Below, piece by piece: positions 23,589 to 31,834 of a stretch of 64,000 nt of DNA (the stretch's first letter is position 1; every line of letters starts with the position of its first letter). The position numbers and the translations under genes were made by a program. Under the pieces are notes generated by a model. It was given only the letters and a program-made list of their open reading frames with translations. It was not told where the DNA came from and made no database searches. The DNA is from Actinophytocola sp035995025 (GTDB taxonomy: Bacteria > Actinomycetota > Actinomycetes > Mycobacteriales > Pseudonocardiaceae), in assembly GCA_035995025.1 (NCBI GenBank), contig DASYKY010000114.1, positions 7,031-71,030 on the forward strand. Direction: 5' to 3'.

Positions 23589-24428
23589 GTGAGTGCATTG
23601 TTGGCGGTCAGTGACCTGCACGTCGGCTACGAGGAGAACCGCGAGGTCGTCCAGGGCCTGCGCCCGAGGTCGGACGACGACTGGCTGCTCGTCGCGGGCG
23701 ACGTCGCCGAGCAGTTCGCAAGCATCGAGTGGGCGCTCGGCCTGCTGCGTGAACGGTTCGCCACGGTCGTCTGGACGCCCGGCAACCACGAGCTGTGGAC
23801 CCCGCCCGACGACCCGGTCACGCTGCGCGGGGTCGAGCGGTACGACGCGCTGGTCGAGATGGCGCGGGGGCTCGGCGTGCTCACCCCCGAGGACCCGTAC
23901 CCGGTGTGGGAGGGCCCGGACGGGCCGGTCACGATCGCGCCGCTGTTCCTGCTCTACGACTACACGTTCCGGCCGGAGGGCTGCGCCACCAAGGAGGAGG
24001 CGCTCGCCTACGCGCACAAGACCGGCGTGGTGTGCACCGACGAGTACCTGCTGCACCCGGACCCGTACCCGGCCCGCGACGACTGGTCCCGGGCCCGCGT
24101 GGCGCAGACCGAGAAGCGGCTCATGGACGTCACCGGGCCGACCGTGCTGGTGAACCACTACCCGCTCGACCGCCACCCGACGCGGGTCCTGCGCTACCCG
24201 GAGTTCGCCCAGTGGTGCGGCACCGAGGCCACGGCCGACTGGCACACCCGCTTCGACGCGGCCGCCATGGTCTACGGCCACCTGCACATCCCGCGCACCA
24301 CCGAGCTGGACGGCGTCCGCTTCGACGAGGTCTCATTGGGCTACCCACGCGAGTGGAAGCCGCGCAGCCGCCCGCACGGCCTCCCCCGCCAGATCCTCCC
24401 CCGCGACCCCGACCGCACGGTTCGCTAG
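23589..24428 (+). CDS. Metallophosphoesterase
   Basis: This 279-residue calcineurin-like phosphoesterase shows the five metal-binding blocks: SDLHVGY (about residues 8-14), VAGDVAE, WTPGNHELW, VNHYPL and YGHLHIPRT. These hold two metal ions and hydrolyse phosphomono- or diesters; the substrate is unknown. TKEEALAYAHKTGVVCTDEYLLHPDPYP is an insert seen in a phosphoesterase subgroup common in actinobacteria. GTG at 23589 follows TAGGGT (23575-23580) by 8 bases with no ribosome-binding site. It is divergent from the NlpC/P60 gene. Confidence 0.92.
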   Translation: MSALLAVSDLHVGYEENREVVQGLRPRSDDDWLLVAGDVAEQFASIEWALGLLRERFATVVWTPGNHELWTPPDDPVTLRGVERYDALVEMARGLGVLTPEDPYPVWEGPDGPVTIAPLFLLYDYTFRPEGCATKEEALAYAHKTGVVCTDEYLLHPDPYPARDDWSRARVAQTEKRLMDVTGPTVLVNHYPLDRHPTRVLRYPEFAQWCGTEATADWHTRFDAAAMVYGHLHIPRTTELDGVRFDEVSLGYPREWKPRSRPHGLPRQILPRDPDRTVR

Positions 24429-24463
24429 CCCGCCGCGACCGCGGCCAGGTCGCAGCGCACAGC

Positions 24464-24655
24464 ATGAGCCTGCTCGGCGTGCTGCGTTCCGAAGTGGACG
24501 GTGCGGAGCCTGCGCCGGGCGTGACGCGCAGGCTGATCGCGGAGTTCCGCCGCCGGGAGCCGCGCCACGAGACCCGGCGCGCGGGCCGGCAGGGGTGACC
24601 GACCGCGAGCGCGAGGTCCTGCACCGGCCTGGTCGCCCGCGCGTAACGTCGCAAC
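24464..24655 (+). pseudogene. Remnant of a NarL/LuxR-type response regulator
   Basis: A short frame opens with ATG at 24464 and reads GVTRRLIAEFRRREPRHE, the linker of NarL-type regulators, before a stop at 24599. Shifting frame recovers VTDREREVLHRPGRPRV, the LTxREREVL start of the LuxR HTH domain, which then dissolves. The receiver domain and the rest of the HTH are missing. The pieces are in natural order and spacing, so this is decayed coding sequence. No sensor kinase remnant is nearby. Confidence 0.65.
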
Positions 24656-24764
24656 TGAGTGTCTTCGGCGGAATCGGGACCGGTCCCGCCGCGGCGCCGA
24701 CTAAGCTCACGATCACCGTCGGGGGAAGGTACGGCCCGGTCGAGGCCGTTCGGAAAGGTGCGCA

Positions 24765-24803
24765 GTGTCGATCTCCATCCAGTCGCGTGCGGGCCTGCCG
24801 TGA
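24765..24803 (+). CDS. Possible 12-residue upstream ORF of glnX
   Basis: GTG at 24765 follows GGAAAGG by 7 bases and encodes a 12-residue peptide (VSISIQSRAGLP) whose TGA overlaps the proposed glnX GTG at 24800 (GTGA). The arrangement would couple glnX translation to the leader. The peptide has no obvious attenuator codon run. It could equally be chance, if glnX starts further upstream. Confidence 0.3.
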   Translation: MSISIQSRAGLP

Positions 24804-26152
24804 GCGCCCCGGCGGTCTCGCCGCCCACCGCCACGCGGCAACCCCCGAGACCACCGGGCCGGTTCACCGAACTGGGCGAGCTGGCGCGCACGACACCGGG
24901 CGTGCTGACGATCCTCGCGGTCGGGCTGGTCCTGGTCAGCGTGCTCGTCGGGGTGCTCACCGCGATCGGCGTGCAGACCCGGTCCACCGCGCTGGACGAC
25001 CTCGCCACCAGCAGCGGCCCGCTCAGCGTGGCCTCCCAGGACATCTACCGCTCGCTGTCGGACGCGGACGCGACGGCGACCAGCGTGTTCCTGGCCGGCG
25101 GCGAGGAGCCCGCCGACCAGCGCGCCCGCTACGAGAACGACGTCGCGCAGGCCGAGGCCTCGCTCGCGGTGGCCGTCGCGGCCCGCGAGCCCGCTGACGT
25201 GACCGCGCCGGGCAGCCCGCTCGCCACCCTGTCCGCGAAGCTGTCCGTCTACACCGGACTGGTCGAGACCGCGCGGGCCAACAACCACCAGGGCCTCCCG
25301 GTCGGCGCGGCCTACCAGCGTGAGGCGTCCACCCTCATGCGGGCCGAGCTGCTGCCGGCCGCCGAGAGGCTCTACCGGTCGGAGATCGGGCAGGTCGCCG
25401 GCGACCAGGACGACGCGGGCGGCTTCCCGTGGCTCGAGGTGCTGGTTGGCCTGGCCGGGCTCGCGGTGCTGGTGGGCGCGCAGGTTTACCTGCGGCGCAG
25501 CACGAACCGGGTGTTCAACGTGGGCCTGCTGGTGGCCACCGGCGCGGCGGCGGTGTCGCTGCTCTGGGTGGTCATCGCCACGCTCGGGGTGAACACGAAC
25601 GTCGACCAGAGCCGCGAGCTCGGCTCCGCGGACGTCGAGGCGCTCGCCCAGGCCCGGATCGCGGCCCTGACCGCCCGCTCCGACGAGACCCTGACCCTCG
25701 TCGCGCGCGGCAGCGGCGCGACGTTCGAGAAGGACTACGGCACGGTCGCCGACCGGCTCGGCGGCAAGACCGACGACGGCGGGCTGCTCCGCGCGGCACG
25801 CGACGGCGTCGACGACGAAGCGGTCCGCGGGAAGGTCCGGGACGCCCAGCAGGCGTGGGCGCAGTGGCGGGACGTGCACGACGACATCCGCGCCGCCGAC
25901 GACGACGGCGACTACGCCCGCGCGGTGGAGCTCGCGATCGGCGGCGGCGAGGACGGTGCCGCGGCCCGGTTCGACCAGGTCGACTCCGCGCTCGAGGACG
26001 CGCTCGCGTCGACCCAGCAGCGCTTCACCGACGAGGTGACGCAGGCGAGCCACGCGATCACCGGCACCGTGCTCGGCGTGATCGTGCTCGCCGTGCTCAT
26101 GGCGGCCGGCTCGGTGGTCGGCATCTGGCAGCGGCTCAAGGAGTACCGATGA
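24800..26152 (+). CDS. glnX: GlnX-like four-helix membrane sensor component
   Basis: The 450-residue membrane protein has four hydrophobic segments: VLTILAVGLVLVSVLVGVL, LEVLVGLAGLAVLVGAQVYL, VGLLVATGAAAVSLLWVVIA and VLGVIVLAVLMAAGSVVGIW. Two extracytoplasmic helical regions are rich in Ala, Asp and Glu. With GlnH and PknG directly downstream this matches mycobacterial GlnX (Rv0412c), a tetraspanning protein that relays GlnH ligand binding to PknG. The GTG at 24800 gives a length close to Rv0412c; in-frame upstream starts exist. Its stop overlaps the glnH ATG (ATGA). Confidence 0.85.
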   Translation: MSAPAVSPPTATRQPPRPPGRFTELGELARTTPGVLTILAVGLVLVSVLVGVLTAIGVQTRSTALDDLATSSGPLSVASQDIYRSLSDADATATSVFLAGGEEPADQRARYENDVAQAEASLAVAVAAREPADVTAPGSPLATLSAKLSVYTGLVETARANNHQGLPVGAAYQREASTLMRAELLPAAERLYRSEIGQVAGDQDDAGGFPWLEVLVGLAGLAVLVGAQVYLRRSTNRVFNVGLLVATGAAAVSLLWVVIATLGVNTNVDQSRELGSADVEALAQARIAALTARSDETLTLVARGSGATFEKDYGTVADRLGGKTDDGGLLRAARDGVDDEAVRGKVRDAQQAWAQWRDVHDDIRAADDDGDYARAVELAIGGGEDGAAARFDQVDSALEDALASTQQRFTDEVTQASHAITGTVLGVIVLAVLMAAGSVVGIWQRLKEYR

Positions 26153-27126
26153 ACCGCCGGAACGTGCTGGCCGCCGTGCTCGGCACCGCGCTGCTCCTGG
26201 TCACCGGCTGCGGCGCGGACCAGACGGTCACACCGTCGCGGGCCAAAGCGGAGGTGCCGCTGCCGGCGAACGCGAAGGTGCTGACCGAGCCGCCGGCGGC
26301 GCCGCCCGCGCAGAGCTGCGGCGACCCGACCGCGAGCCTGCGCCCGGGGGCGCTGCCCGCGCCGAACGCCCTGCCGGCCGGCTCGACGATGGCCCGCATC
26401 CGCGCCAAGGGCAAGCTCGTCGTCGGCGTCGACCAGAACACCTTCCGGTTCGGCTTCCGCAACCCGTTCACCGGCAACGTCGAGGGCTTCGACATCGACA
26501 TGGCCAAGCAGGTCGCGACGGCCATCTTCGGCACGCCGAGCGCGCTGCAGCTGCGCATCCTCACGTCGCAGCAGCGGATCCCGGCGCTGAAGAGCGGCGA
26601 GGTGGACATCGTCATCCGCACGATGACGATCAACTGCGACCGGCTGAAGGACGTCGACTTCTCGTCGGTGTACTACCAGGCGCAGCAGCGGGTGCTGGTG
26701 AAGAAGGCGTCCGGCATCACCGGCATCGACGAGCTGGGCGGCAAGCGGATGTGTGCCACCGCGGGCTCCACCTCGCTCGCCAACATCGCGCGGGCGCCGG
26801 CCAAGCCGGTCCCGGTCCAGGTCTCGGACTGGACCGACTGCCTGGTCATGCTGCAGCAGAACCAGATCGACGCGGTGTCGACCGACGACACGATCCTCGC
26901 CGGGCTGGTCGCGCAGGACCCGTTCACCCAGGTGGTCGGCGACTCGCTCGAGAGCGAGCCGTACGGCATGGCGATCGCCAAGGGGCACACGGACTTCGTG
27001 CGGTTCGTCAACGCCGTGATCGAGCGGATGCGCACGAACGGCACCTGGACCGCCACGTACAACCGGTGGCTCTCCGACCTGCTCGGCCCGGCACCCGCGC
27101 CACCCGCGGCGAGGTACCGGGACTGA
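26149..27126 (+). CDS. glnH: GlnH-like amino-acid-binding lipoprotein
   Basis: This 325-residue solute-binding protein has a lipobox LLVTGC with the lipidated Cys at residue 21, then a Pro/Ala-rich tether and a type II periplasmic-binding fold from about residue 88 (GKLVVGVDQNTFRFGFRNP, GFDIDMAKQVA, GEVDIVIRTMTI, AVSTDDTILAGLV, YGMAIAKGH). In mycobacteria GlnH binds Asp and Glu (and Gln more weakly) and signals through GlnX to PknG rather than serving as a transporter; no ABC permease is present here either, which supports a sensor role. The ATG overlaps the glnX stop, so the pair is translationally coupled. Confidence 0.92.
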   Translation: MNRRNVLAAVLGTALLLVTGCGADQTVTPSRAKAEVPLPANAKVLTEPPAAPPAQSCGDPTASLRPGALPAPNALPAGSTMARIRAKGKLVVGVDQNTFRFGFRNPFTGNVEGFDIDMAKQVATAIFGTPSALQLRILTSQQRIPALKSGEVDIVIRTMTINCDRLKDVDFSSVYYQAQQRVLVKKASGITGIDELGGKRMCATAGSTSLANIARAPAKPVPVQVSDWTDCLVMLQQNQIDAVSTDDTILAGLVAQDPFTQVVGDSLESEPYGMAIAKGHTDFVRFVNAVIERMRTNGTWTATYNRWLSDLLGPAPAPPAARYRD

Positions 27127-27149
27127 GCGGCGATGGGTATACCGGAGAC

Positions 27150-28409
27150 ATGGTCATGACGATGCTGAGCCGGGAGGAAGTGGACCGCGCGCTGGACCGG
27201 ATCGGCGGGGACTGCGACCGCATCGCCGAGTCGCTCGTCGCGATGGACGGCCACGCCGGGCATCAGCTGCTGCGCGGCGCCACCCTCACCGGCACGACCG
27301 CCCGGCGCTGGGCGGAGACGAGCGCCGCGATGGCCACCCTGTGGGACCAGTTCGCCACCTACCGGGGGCTGGTCGACCGCGCCCGCGAGATCCGGGCGCG
27401 CCGGTCGCGGCCGGGCGACGACGAGCTGGCCGAGCTGTCGGAGCTGCTCACCGGTCCGATCGTGGAGCTGGACTCCGAGGAGATCCCGATCGAGCGGCGC
27501 GGGCTCACCGGGCCCGCGCAGCACGTCCAGCGGATCACGCTCGACGAGCTGCTCCGGCGGATGCGCAAGGCGTTCGCCTCGATCACCGACGTGCTCGCGA
27601 CCGCGGAGTCGGCGTGGTCTGCGGCGATCGGCCGGTTCGAGCCGCTCGACGGGGAGCTGCGCGACGTGTCGGTGCTCGCCGAGTCCGTGGCCGCGGGCGA
27701 CCGGGGTGTGACGGAGGCGGTGGCGCGGCTCGGCCGCGACCTCGAGGCGGCACGCGAGCTGGTGCTGACCGACGTGCTGACCGCGGCCACCACCGACCCG
27801 CTGCCGGGCATCGAGGCGCGACTGGGCGAGCTGCGTACCCGGCTCGCCGGGCTCGAGACGTTGCGCGCCTCCTTCGACGAGCGGCTGGCCGGCCTGGAGC
27901 TGGTGCTGTCGGACGTGGAGGCCACCGAGGTCACCGCGGGGCAGACGTACGCGGCGGTCGTGGAGAAGATCGCGAACCCGGGTCTGCCCGCCCCGTCGGG
28001 CGAGAGCTCGGCCCGGCTGCGCGCGCGGCTCGGCACGCTGGCGGCCAGGCGCGAGGACGGCGACTGGCCGGCGCTCGCCGCGGAGGTCGACGAGCTGGAC
28101 CGGGTCGCGACGGGGCTGCTCGACGAGGCGCGGCGCTCGCTGCGCGGGTTCGGCGGCCTGCTCGACCGGCGCGGCGAGCTGCGCGGGCGGTTGGAGGCCT
28201 ACCGGGTCAAGGCGGCCCGGCTCGGTCATGGCGAGGATCTCGACCTGGAGAAGCTGCACCTGGCCGCGCAGGAGCTGCTGTTCACCGCGCCGTGCGACCT
28301 GCCGGCCGCCACGCGGGCGCTCAACAGCTACCAGCAGGCTCTCCAGGAACGGGAGCGGGAGGACCGGGCGCGCGAGTCGCGACCGGCGTCCGAGGAGGAG
28401 ACCGAATGA
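27150..28409 (+). CDS. Helical protein of unknown function between glnH and pknG
   Basis: I do not recognise this 419-residue protein. It has no signal peptide or membrane segment and is dominated by long Leu/Ala/Glu/Arg helices (for example RLGRDLEAARELVLTDVLTAA and GIEARLGELRTRLAGLETLRA), so it is likely an elongated coiled-coil cytoplasmic protein. Its ATGA overlap with pknG and 23-base gap after glnH place it firmly in the signalling operon, whereas the mycobacterial locus as I know it has glnX, glnH and pknG adjacent. A scaffold or adaptor for PknG is plausible but is inference. The ATG at 27156 (GGAG 8 bases upstream) is an alternative start. Confidence 0.8.
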   Translation: MVMTMLSREEVDRALDRIGGDCDRIAESLVAMDGHAGHQLLRGATLTGTTARRWAETSAAMATLWDQFATYRGLVDRAREIRARRSRPGDDELAELSELLTGPIVELDSEEIPIERRGLTGPAQHVQRITLDELLRRMRKAFASITDVLATAESAWSAAIGRFEPLDGELRDVSVLAESVAAGDRGVTEAVARLGRDLEAARELVLTDVLTAATTDPLPGIEARLGELRTRLAGLETLRASFDERLAGLELVLSDVEATEVTAGQTYAAVVEKIANPGLPAPSGESSARLRARLGTLAARREDGDWPALAAEVDELDRVATGLLDEARRSLRGFGGLLDRRGELRGRLEAYRVKAARLGHGEDLDLEKLHLAAQELLFTAPCDLPAATRALNSYQQALQEREREDRARESRPASEEETE

Positions 28410-30691
28410 CCGCATGTCCACGGGCCGGCTGCACCGGCACCATCGACGAGGACGGCTTCTGCGACACGTGCGGTCTCGAGGCACCGGCCGGCACCGCCGC
28501 GCCCGCCACCGCAGCCCCAGCCACCGCTGTCCCCTCGGCCGCCGTGGACGGCGACGTCGCCACGCCGAGCACGCGCACCGGCAGCGCCCGCACCGGCAGC
28601 ATCTCCTGGACCACGTCGTCGGGCGCGGTGACGTCCAGCTCGCGGCGCGGCTCCACCCGCTCGGCCGCGCGCGGCCTGCTCGGCGCCGGCCTGGTCGAGA
28701 TCCCCCGGGTGCCCTACCGGGACCCGAAGACGGCCGTGCTCAGCGACCCGAAGGTGCCAGAGGACAAGCGGTTCTGCAGCAACTGCGGCACGAAGGTCGG
28801 CCGCGGCCGGGACGGCACCCCGGGCCGCGCGGAGGGCTTCTGCACCAAGTGCGGCCACCACTACTCGTTCACCCCGAAGCTCGCCCCCGGCGAGGTGCTG
28901 CACGACCAGTACGAGGTCCTCGGCTGCCTCGCGCACGGCGGGCTCGGCTGGATCTACCTGGCACTCGACCGCGCGGTCGCCGACCGGTGGGTGGTGCTGA
29001 AGGGCCTGCTGGACACCGGCGACGCGGACGCGTTGGTCGCGGCGGTGGCCGAGAAGCGCTTCCTCGCCGAGGTCGAGCACCCGAACATCGTCAAGATCCA
29101 CAACTTCGTGCAGCACCACGACGCCGAGACGAACACGATGGTCGGCTACATCGTGATGGAGTACGTCGGCGGGCAGTCGCTGAAGGACATGCTCAAGCAG
29201 ATCCGGCAGGCCCAGGGCGCGGCCGCGTGCCTGCCGCTGCCGCGGGCGATCGCCTACGTGCTGGAGATGCTGCCGCCCATCGGCTACCTGCACTCGCTCG
29301 ACCTGCTGTTCTGCGACTTCAAGCCGGACAACGTGATCCAGACCGAGGAGCAGCTCAAGCTCATCGACCTCGGCGCGGTGCGGCACATCGACGACGAGGA
29401 CAGCGCGGTCTACGGCACGATCGGCTACCAGGCGCCGGAGATCGCGAGCGCGGGCCCGTCGACGTCCTCGGACCTGTACACGATCGGCCGCACGCTCGCG
29501 GTCCTCACGTTCCCGTTCGACTTCCAGCGCGAGTACCAGACGCGCCTGCCCTCGCCCGCCGAGGAGCCGCTGCTCGCGGAGTTCGAGTCCTACGACCGGC
29601 TGCTGCGCCGCGCCACCGCGACCGACCCGGCCGACCGCTTCGCCTCCGCCGAGGAGATGCGCGAGCAGCTCACCGGCGTGCTGCGCGAGGTGGTGGCCAC
29701 CGAGGACGGGCTGCCGCGGCCCGGCACGTCGACCGAGTTCACCCCCGAGCGGCGCTCGTTCGGCGTGCACACCGACCTCGCCCCGCCCGACGGCCTGGCG
29801 GCGATCGTGGAGATGCTGCCGGTGCCGAGGGTGGACGGCGCGGACCCGGCCGCCGCGTTCCTGGCCACCGTCACCGCCACCGAGCCCGCCGGCCTGCTCG
29901 ACGAGCTGCGCACCGCCCCACAGTCCACTGTGGAGGTCCGGCTGCGCGCGGTGCGCGCGTACCTCGAGCTGGGCAAGCCGTCCACCGCCGACCGCACGCT
30001 CGACGAGCTGTCCCGGGACGCCGCCACGCTCGACCGCCGCTGGCTGATCGACTGGCACCGCGCCCTGATCGCGCTCGCCACCCGCGACCCGAAGGCCGCG
30101 CGCCCGCTGTTCGACGCGGTCTACGCGGCCGTGCCGGGCGAGGCGGCGCCGAAGCTCGCGATCGCGCTGTGCGCCGAGGCGATGGGCGACCACCGCGCGG
30201 CCGATCAGTACTACCGGACCGTGTGGCGCACCGACCGCGCGTACGTCAGCGCCGCGTTCGGCCTGGCCAGGGCGCTGCTCGCGCTGGGCGAACGGCTCGA
30301 GGCGGTCGACGTGCTCAGCTCGGTGCCCGAGATTTCGAGCCATTACGGTGCCGCGCAGCTGGCCGCCGTCCGGGCCCGCATGCGGGTGCCCGCGGCGACG
30401 GACCTGACCGAGGACGACCTGGTCGCGGCCGGCAAGCAGCTCGCCGACCTGGAGCTGGACCCCGGGCGCCGCGCGCACGCGTCCAGCGAGGTGCTGGCCA
30501 CGGCGCTGCAGTGGGTGCTGGCCGGCCGGAGCGGGGCGGGCACGGTGCTGGGCAGCGCGCTGACGGAAGATGATCTGCGGAGCGGCCTCGAGAACTCCTA
30601 CCGGACGCTCGCCAGGCACGCGGACAACACGAGGGAGCGCATCGCATTGGTGGACACGGCCAACCGGATCCGGCCCAGGACGTGGGTCTGA
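28406..30691 (+). CDS. pknG: Serine/threonine protein kinase PknG
   Basis: This 761-residue kinase has PknG architecture. The rubredoxin-like site is C124/C127 and C146/C149. The kinase has glycine loop GCLAHGGLGWIY (173-184), K199, D304 and N309 in CDFKPDN, and D321 in LIDLGAV. A TPR-like C-terminal half follows from about residue 430. Like known PknG it lacks the HRD arginine. Unusually, an extra zinc ribbon (C4, C9, C19, C22) precedes an Ala/Thr/Ser-rich linker that could hold autophosphorylation sites. PknG phosphorylates the FHA protein GarA/OdhI to adjust the TCA cycle and glutamate metabolism. It overlaps both neighbours' codons. Confidence 0.97.
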   Translation: MTACPRAGCTGTIDEDGFCDTCGLEAPAGTAAPATAAPATAVPSAAVDGDVATPSTRTGSARTGSISWTTSSGAVTSSSRRGSTRSAARGLLGAGLVEIPRVPYRDPKTAVLSDPKVPEDKRFCSNCGTKVGRGRDGTPGRAEGFCTKCGHHYSFTPKLAPGEVLHDQYEVLGCLAHGGLGWIYLALDRAVADRWVVLKGLLDTGDADALVAAVAEKRFLAEVEHPNIVKIHNFVQHHDAETNTMVGYIVMEYVGGQSLKDMLKQIRQAQGAAACLPLPRAIAYVLEMLPPIGYLHSLDLLFCDFKPDNVIQTEEQLKLIDLGAVRHIDDEDSAVYGTIGYQAPEIASAGPSTSSDLYTIGRTLAVLTFPFDFQREYQTRLPSPAEEPLLAEFESYDRLLRRATATDPADRFASAEEMREQLTGVLREVVATEDGLPRPGTSTEFTPERRSFGVHTDLAPPDGLAAIVEMLPVPRVDGADPAAAFLATVTATEPAGLLDELRTAPQSTVEVRLRAVRAYLELGKPSTADRTLDELSRDAATLDRRWLIDWHRALIALATRDPKAARPLFDAVYAAVPGEAAPKLAIALCAEAMGDHRAADQYYRTVWRTDRAYVSAAFGLARALLALGERLEAVDVLSSVPEISSHYGAAQLAAVRARMRVPAATDLTEDDLVAAGKQLADLELDPGRRAHASSEVLATALQWVLAGRSGAGTVLGSALTEDDLRSGLENSYRTLARHADNTRERIALVDTANRIRPRTWV

Positions 30692-31695
30692 TGGCGACCT
30701 GTCCCGCCTGCGGCGAGTCCGTCGGGGAGAAGGACCGGTACTGCGAGAGCTGCGGCGCCAGCCTGCTCGCCACCCGCACCCCGGAAGGCGGCCCGCTCGG
30801 CGCCGTGACCGCGGGCGGGCCGTGCGTCGGCTGCGGCGGCGCGAACGTCGGCGCGGACGGGTTCTGCGAGGACTGCGGGCGCGCCCAGCCGGGCGGCCGC
30901 GACCGGATGGAGGCCGACCTCGGGCTCGTCGCCGGCATCAGCGACAAGGGCAAACGGCGCGCCCGCAACGAGGACTCCATGGCGTTCGGCACGGTCGCGG
31001 GCGACACGCCCGCCGTGGTGGCGGTGGTGTGCGACGGCGTGGCCACCTCCGACCGCGCGGACAGCGCCTCGCAGCGTGCCGTGGACACGGCCCTCGAGGT
31101 GCTGTTGGACGCGGCACTGGAGGGCAAGGACGCCGAGGGCGCGACCCGCGCGGCGGTGGCCAGGGCGGTCGAGGTGGTCGCCGCGCTCGCCGACCCTTCG
31201 GTGCCCGGCACGGCGCCCTCCTGCACGTTCGTGTCCGCCGTGGTCTCGCCGACCGACGTCACCGTCGGCTGGGTCGGCGACAGCCGCGCCTACTGGCTCG
31301 CCGAGGAGGGCTCGCGCGGGCTGACGGTCGACGACACGGTCGCCGCCGAGCTCGTGGCCGAGGGCATGACCGAGGTCGAGGCGATGGCCGTGCACCAGGC
31401 GCACGCGCTGTCGAAGTGGATCGGCGCGGACGCCGGGGATATCGAGCCGCGCACGCTGACGTTCACGCCGGACGGTCCGGGCCTGGTGCTGCTGTGCAGC
31501 GACGGGTTGTGGAACTACCTGCCGGAGGCGCGGTCGCTGGTCGACGCGCTGCCCGGGCCGCCCGCGGGGGTCGGGCTGCTGGGTGCGGCGGGTGAGCTGA
31601 CGCGGGTGGCGCTCGCGCTCGGCGGCCACGACAACATCACCACCGTGCTGGTGCCGTTCCCACCGAAAACCGACCCCCCGGAGCAACGAGCATGA
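30691..31695 (+). CDS. PP2C-type protein phosphatase with N-terminal zinc ribbons
   Basis: The 334-residue protein has two Cys4 ribbons at the N-terminus (C4, C7, C18, C21 and C45, C48, C59, C62) and a PP2C domain from about residue 77. Metal and catalytic motifs are RARNEDS, VVCDGV, VGDSRAYW, LCSDGLWN and GGHDNIT. It would remove phosphate from Ser/Thr residues, and as the immediate neighbour of pknG (TGATG overlap) it is the natural opponent of that kinase. Soluble PP2C enzymes of this type in actinobacteria usually lack the ribbons, which resemble those of the kinase and FHA protein in this operon. Confidence 0.95.
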   Translation: MATCPACGESVGEKDRYCESCGASLLATRTPEGGPLGAVTAGGPCVGCGGANVGADGFCEDCGRAQPGGRDRMEADLGLVAGISDKGKRRARNEDSMAFGTVAGDTPAVVAVVCDGVATSDRADSASQRAVDTALEVLLDAALEGKDAEGATRAAVARAVEVVAALADPSVPGTAPSCTFVSAVVSPTDVTVGWVGDSRAYWLAEEGSRGLTVDDTVAAELVAEGMTEVEAMAVHQAHALSKWIGADAGDIEPRTLTFTPDGPGLVLLCSDGLWNYLPEARSLVDALPGPPAGVGLLGAAGELTRVALALGGHDNITTVLVPFPPKTDPPEQRA

Positions 31696-31728
31696 CACCC
31701 CGGAAACCGCACGACCCGCGTGCCTGCC

Positions 31729-31834
31729 AACCGCACCCAAGGGGAACGGGACGCAACTCAGCCACAAGTACGCGCCCAACGAGCCAATGCCAACCCAACG
31801 CAACCAAGAGTCTGAACCCCGGGGAGGCGGAACA
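31729..31834 (-). repeat. Dispersed two-box repeat, copy C
   Basis: Read on the minus strand: the 5' box TGTTCCGCCTCCCCGG, a variable middle, then GCGTACTTGTGGCTGAGTTG and a TTGGGTGCGGTT end. The spacing between box starts is 55 bases. It fills the gap between the PP2C and VWA genes in the orientation opposite to them. Its 5' box supplies, on the plus strand, the GGGGAGG ribosome-binding site (31821-31827) of the VWA gene. Confidence 0.85.
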
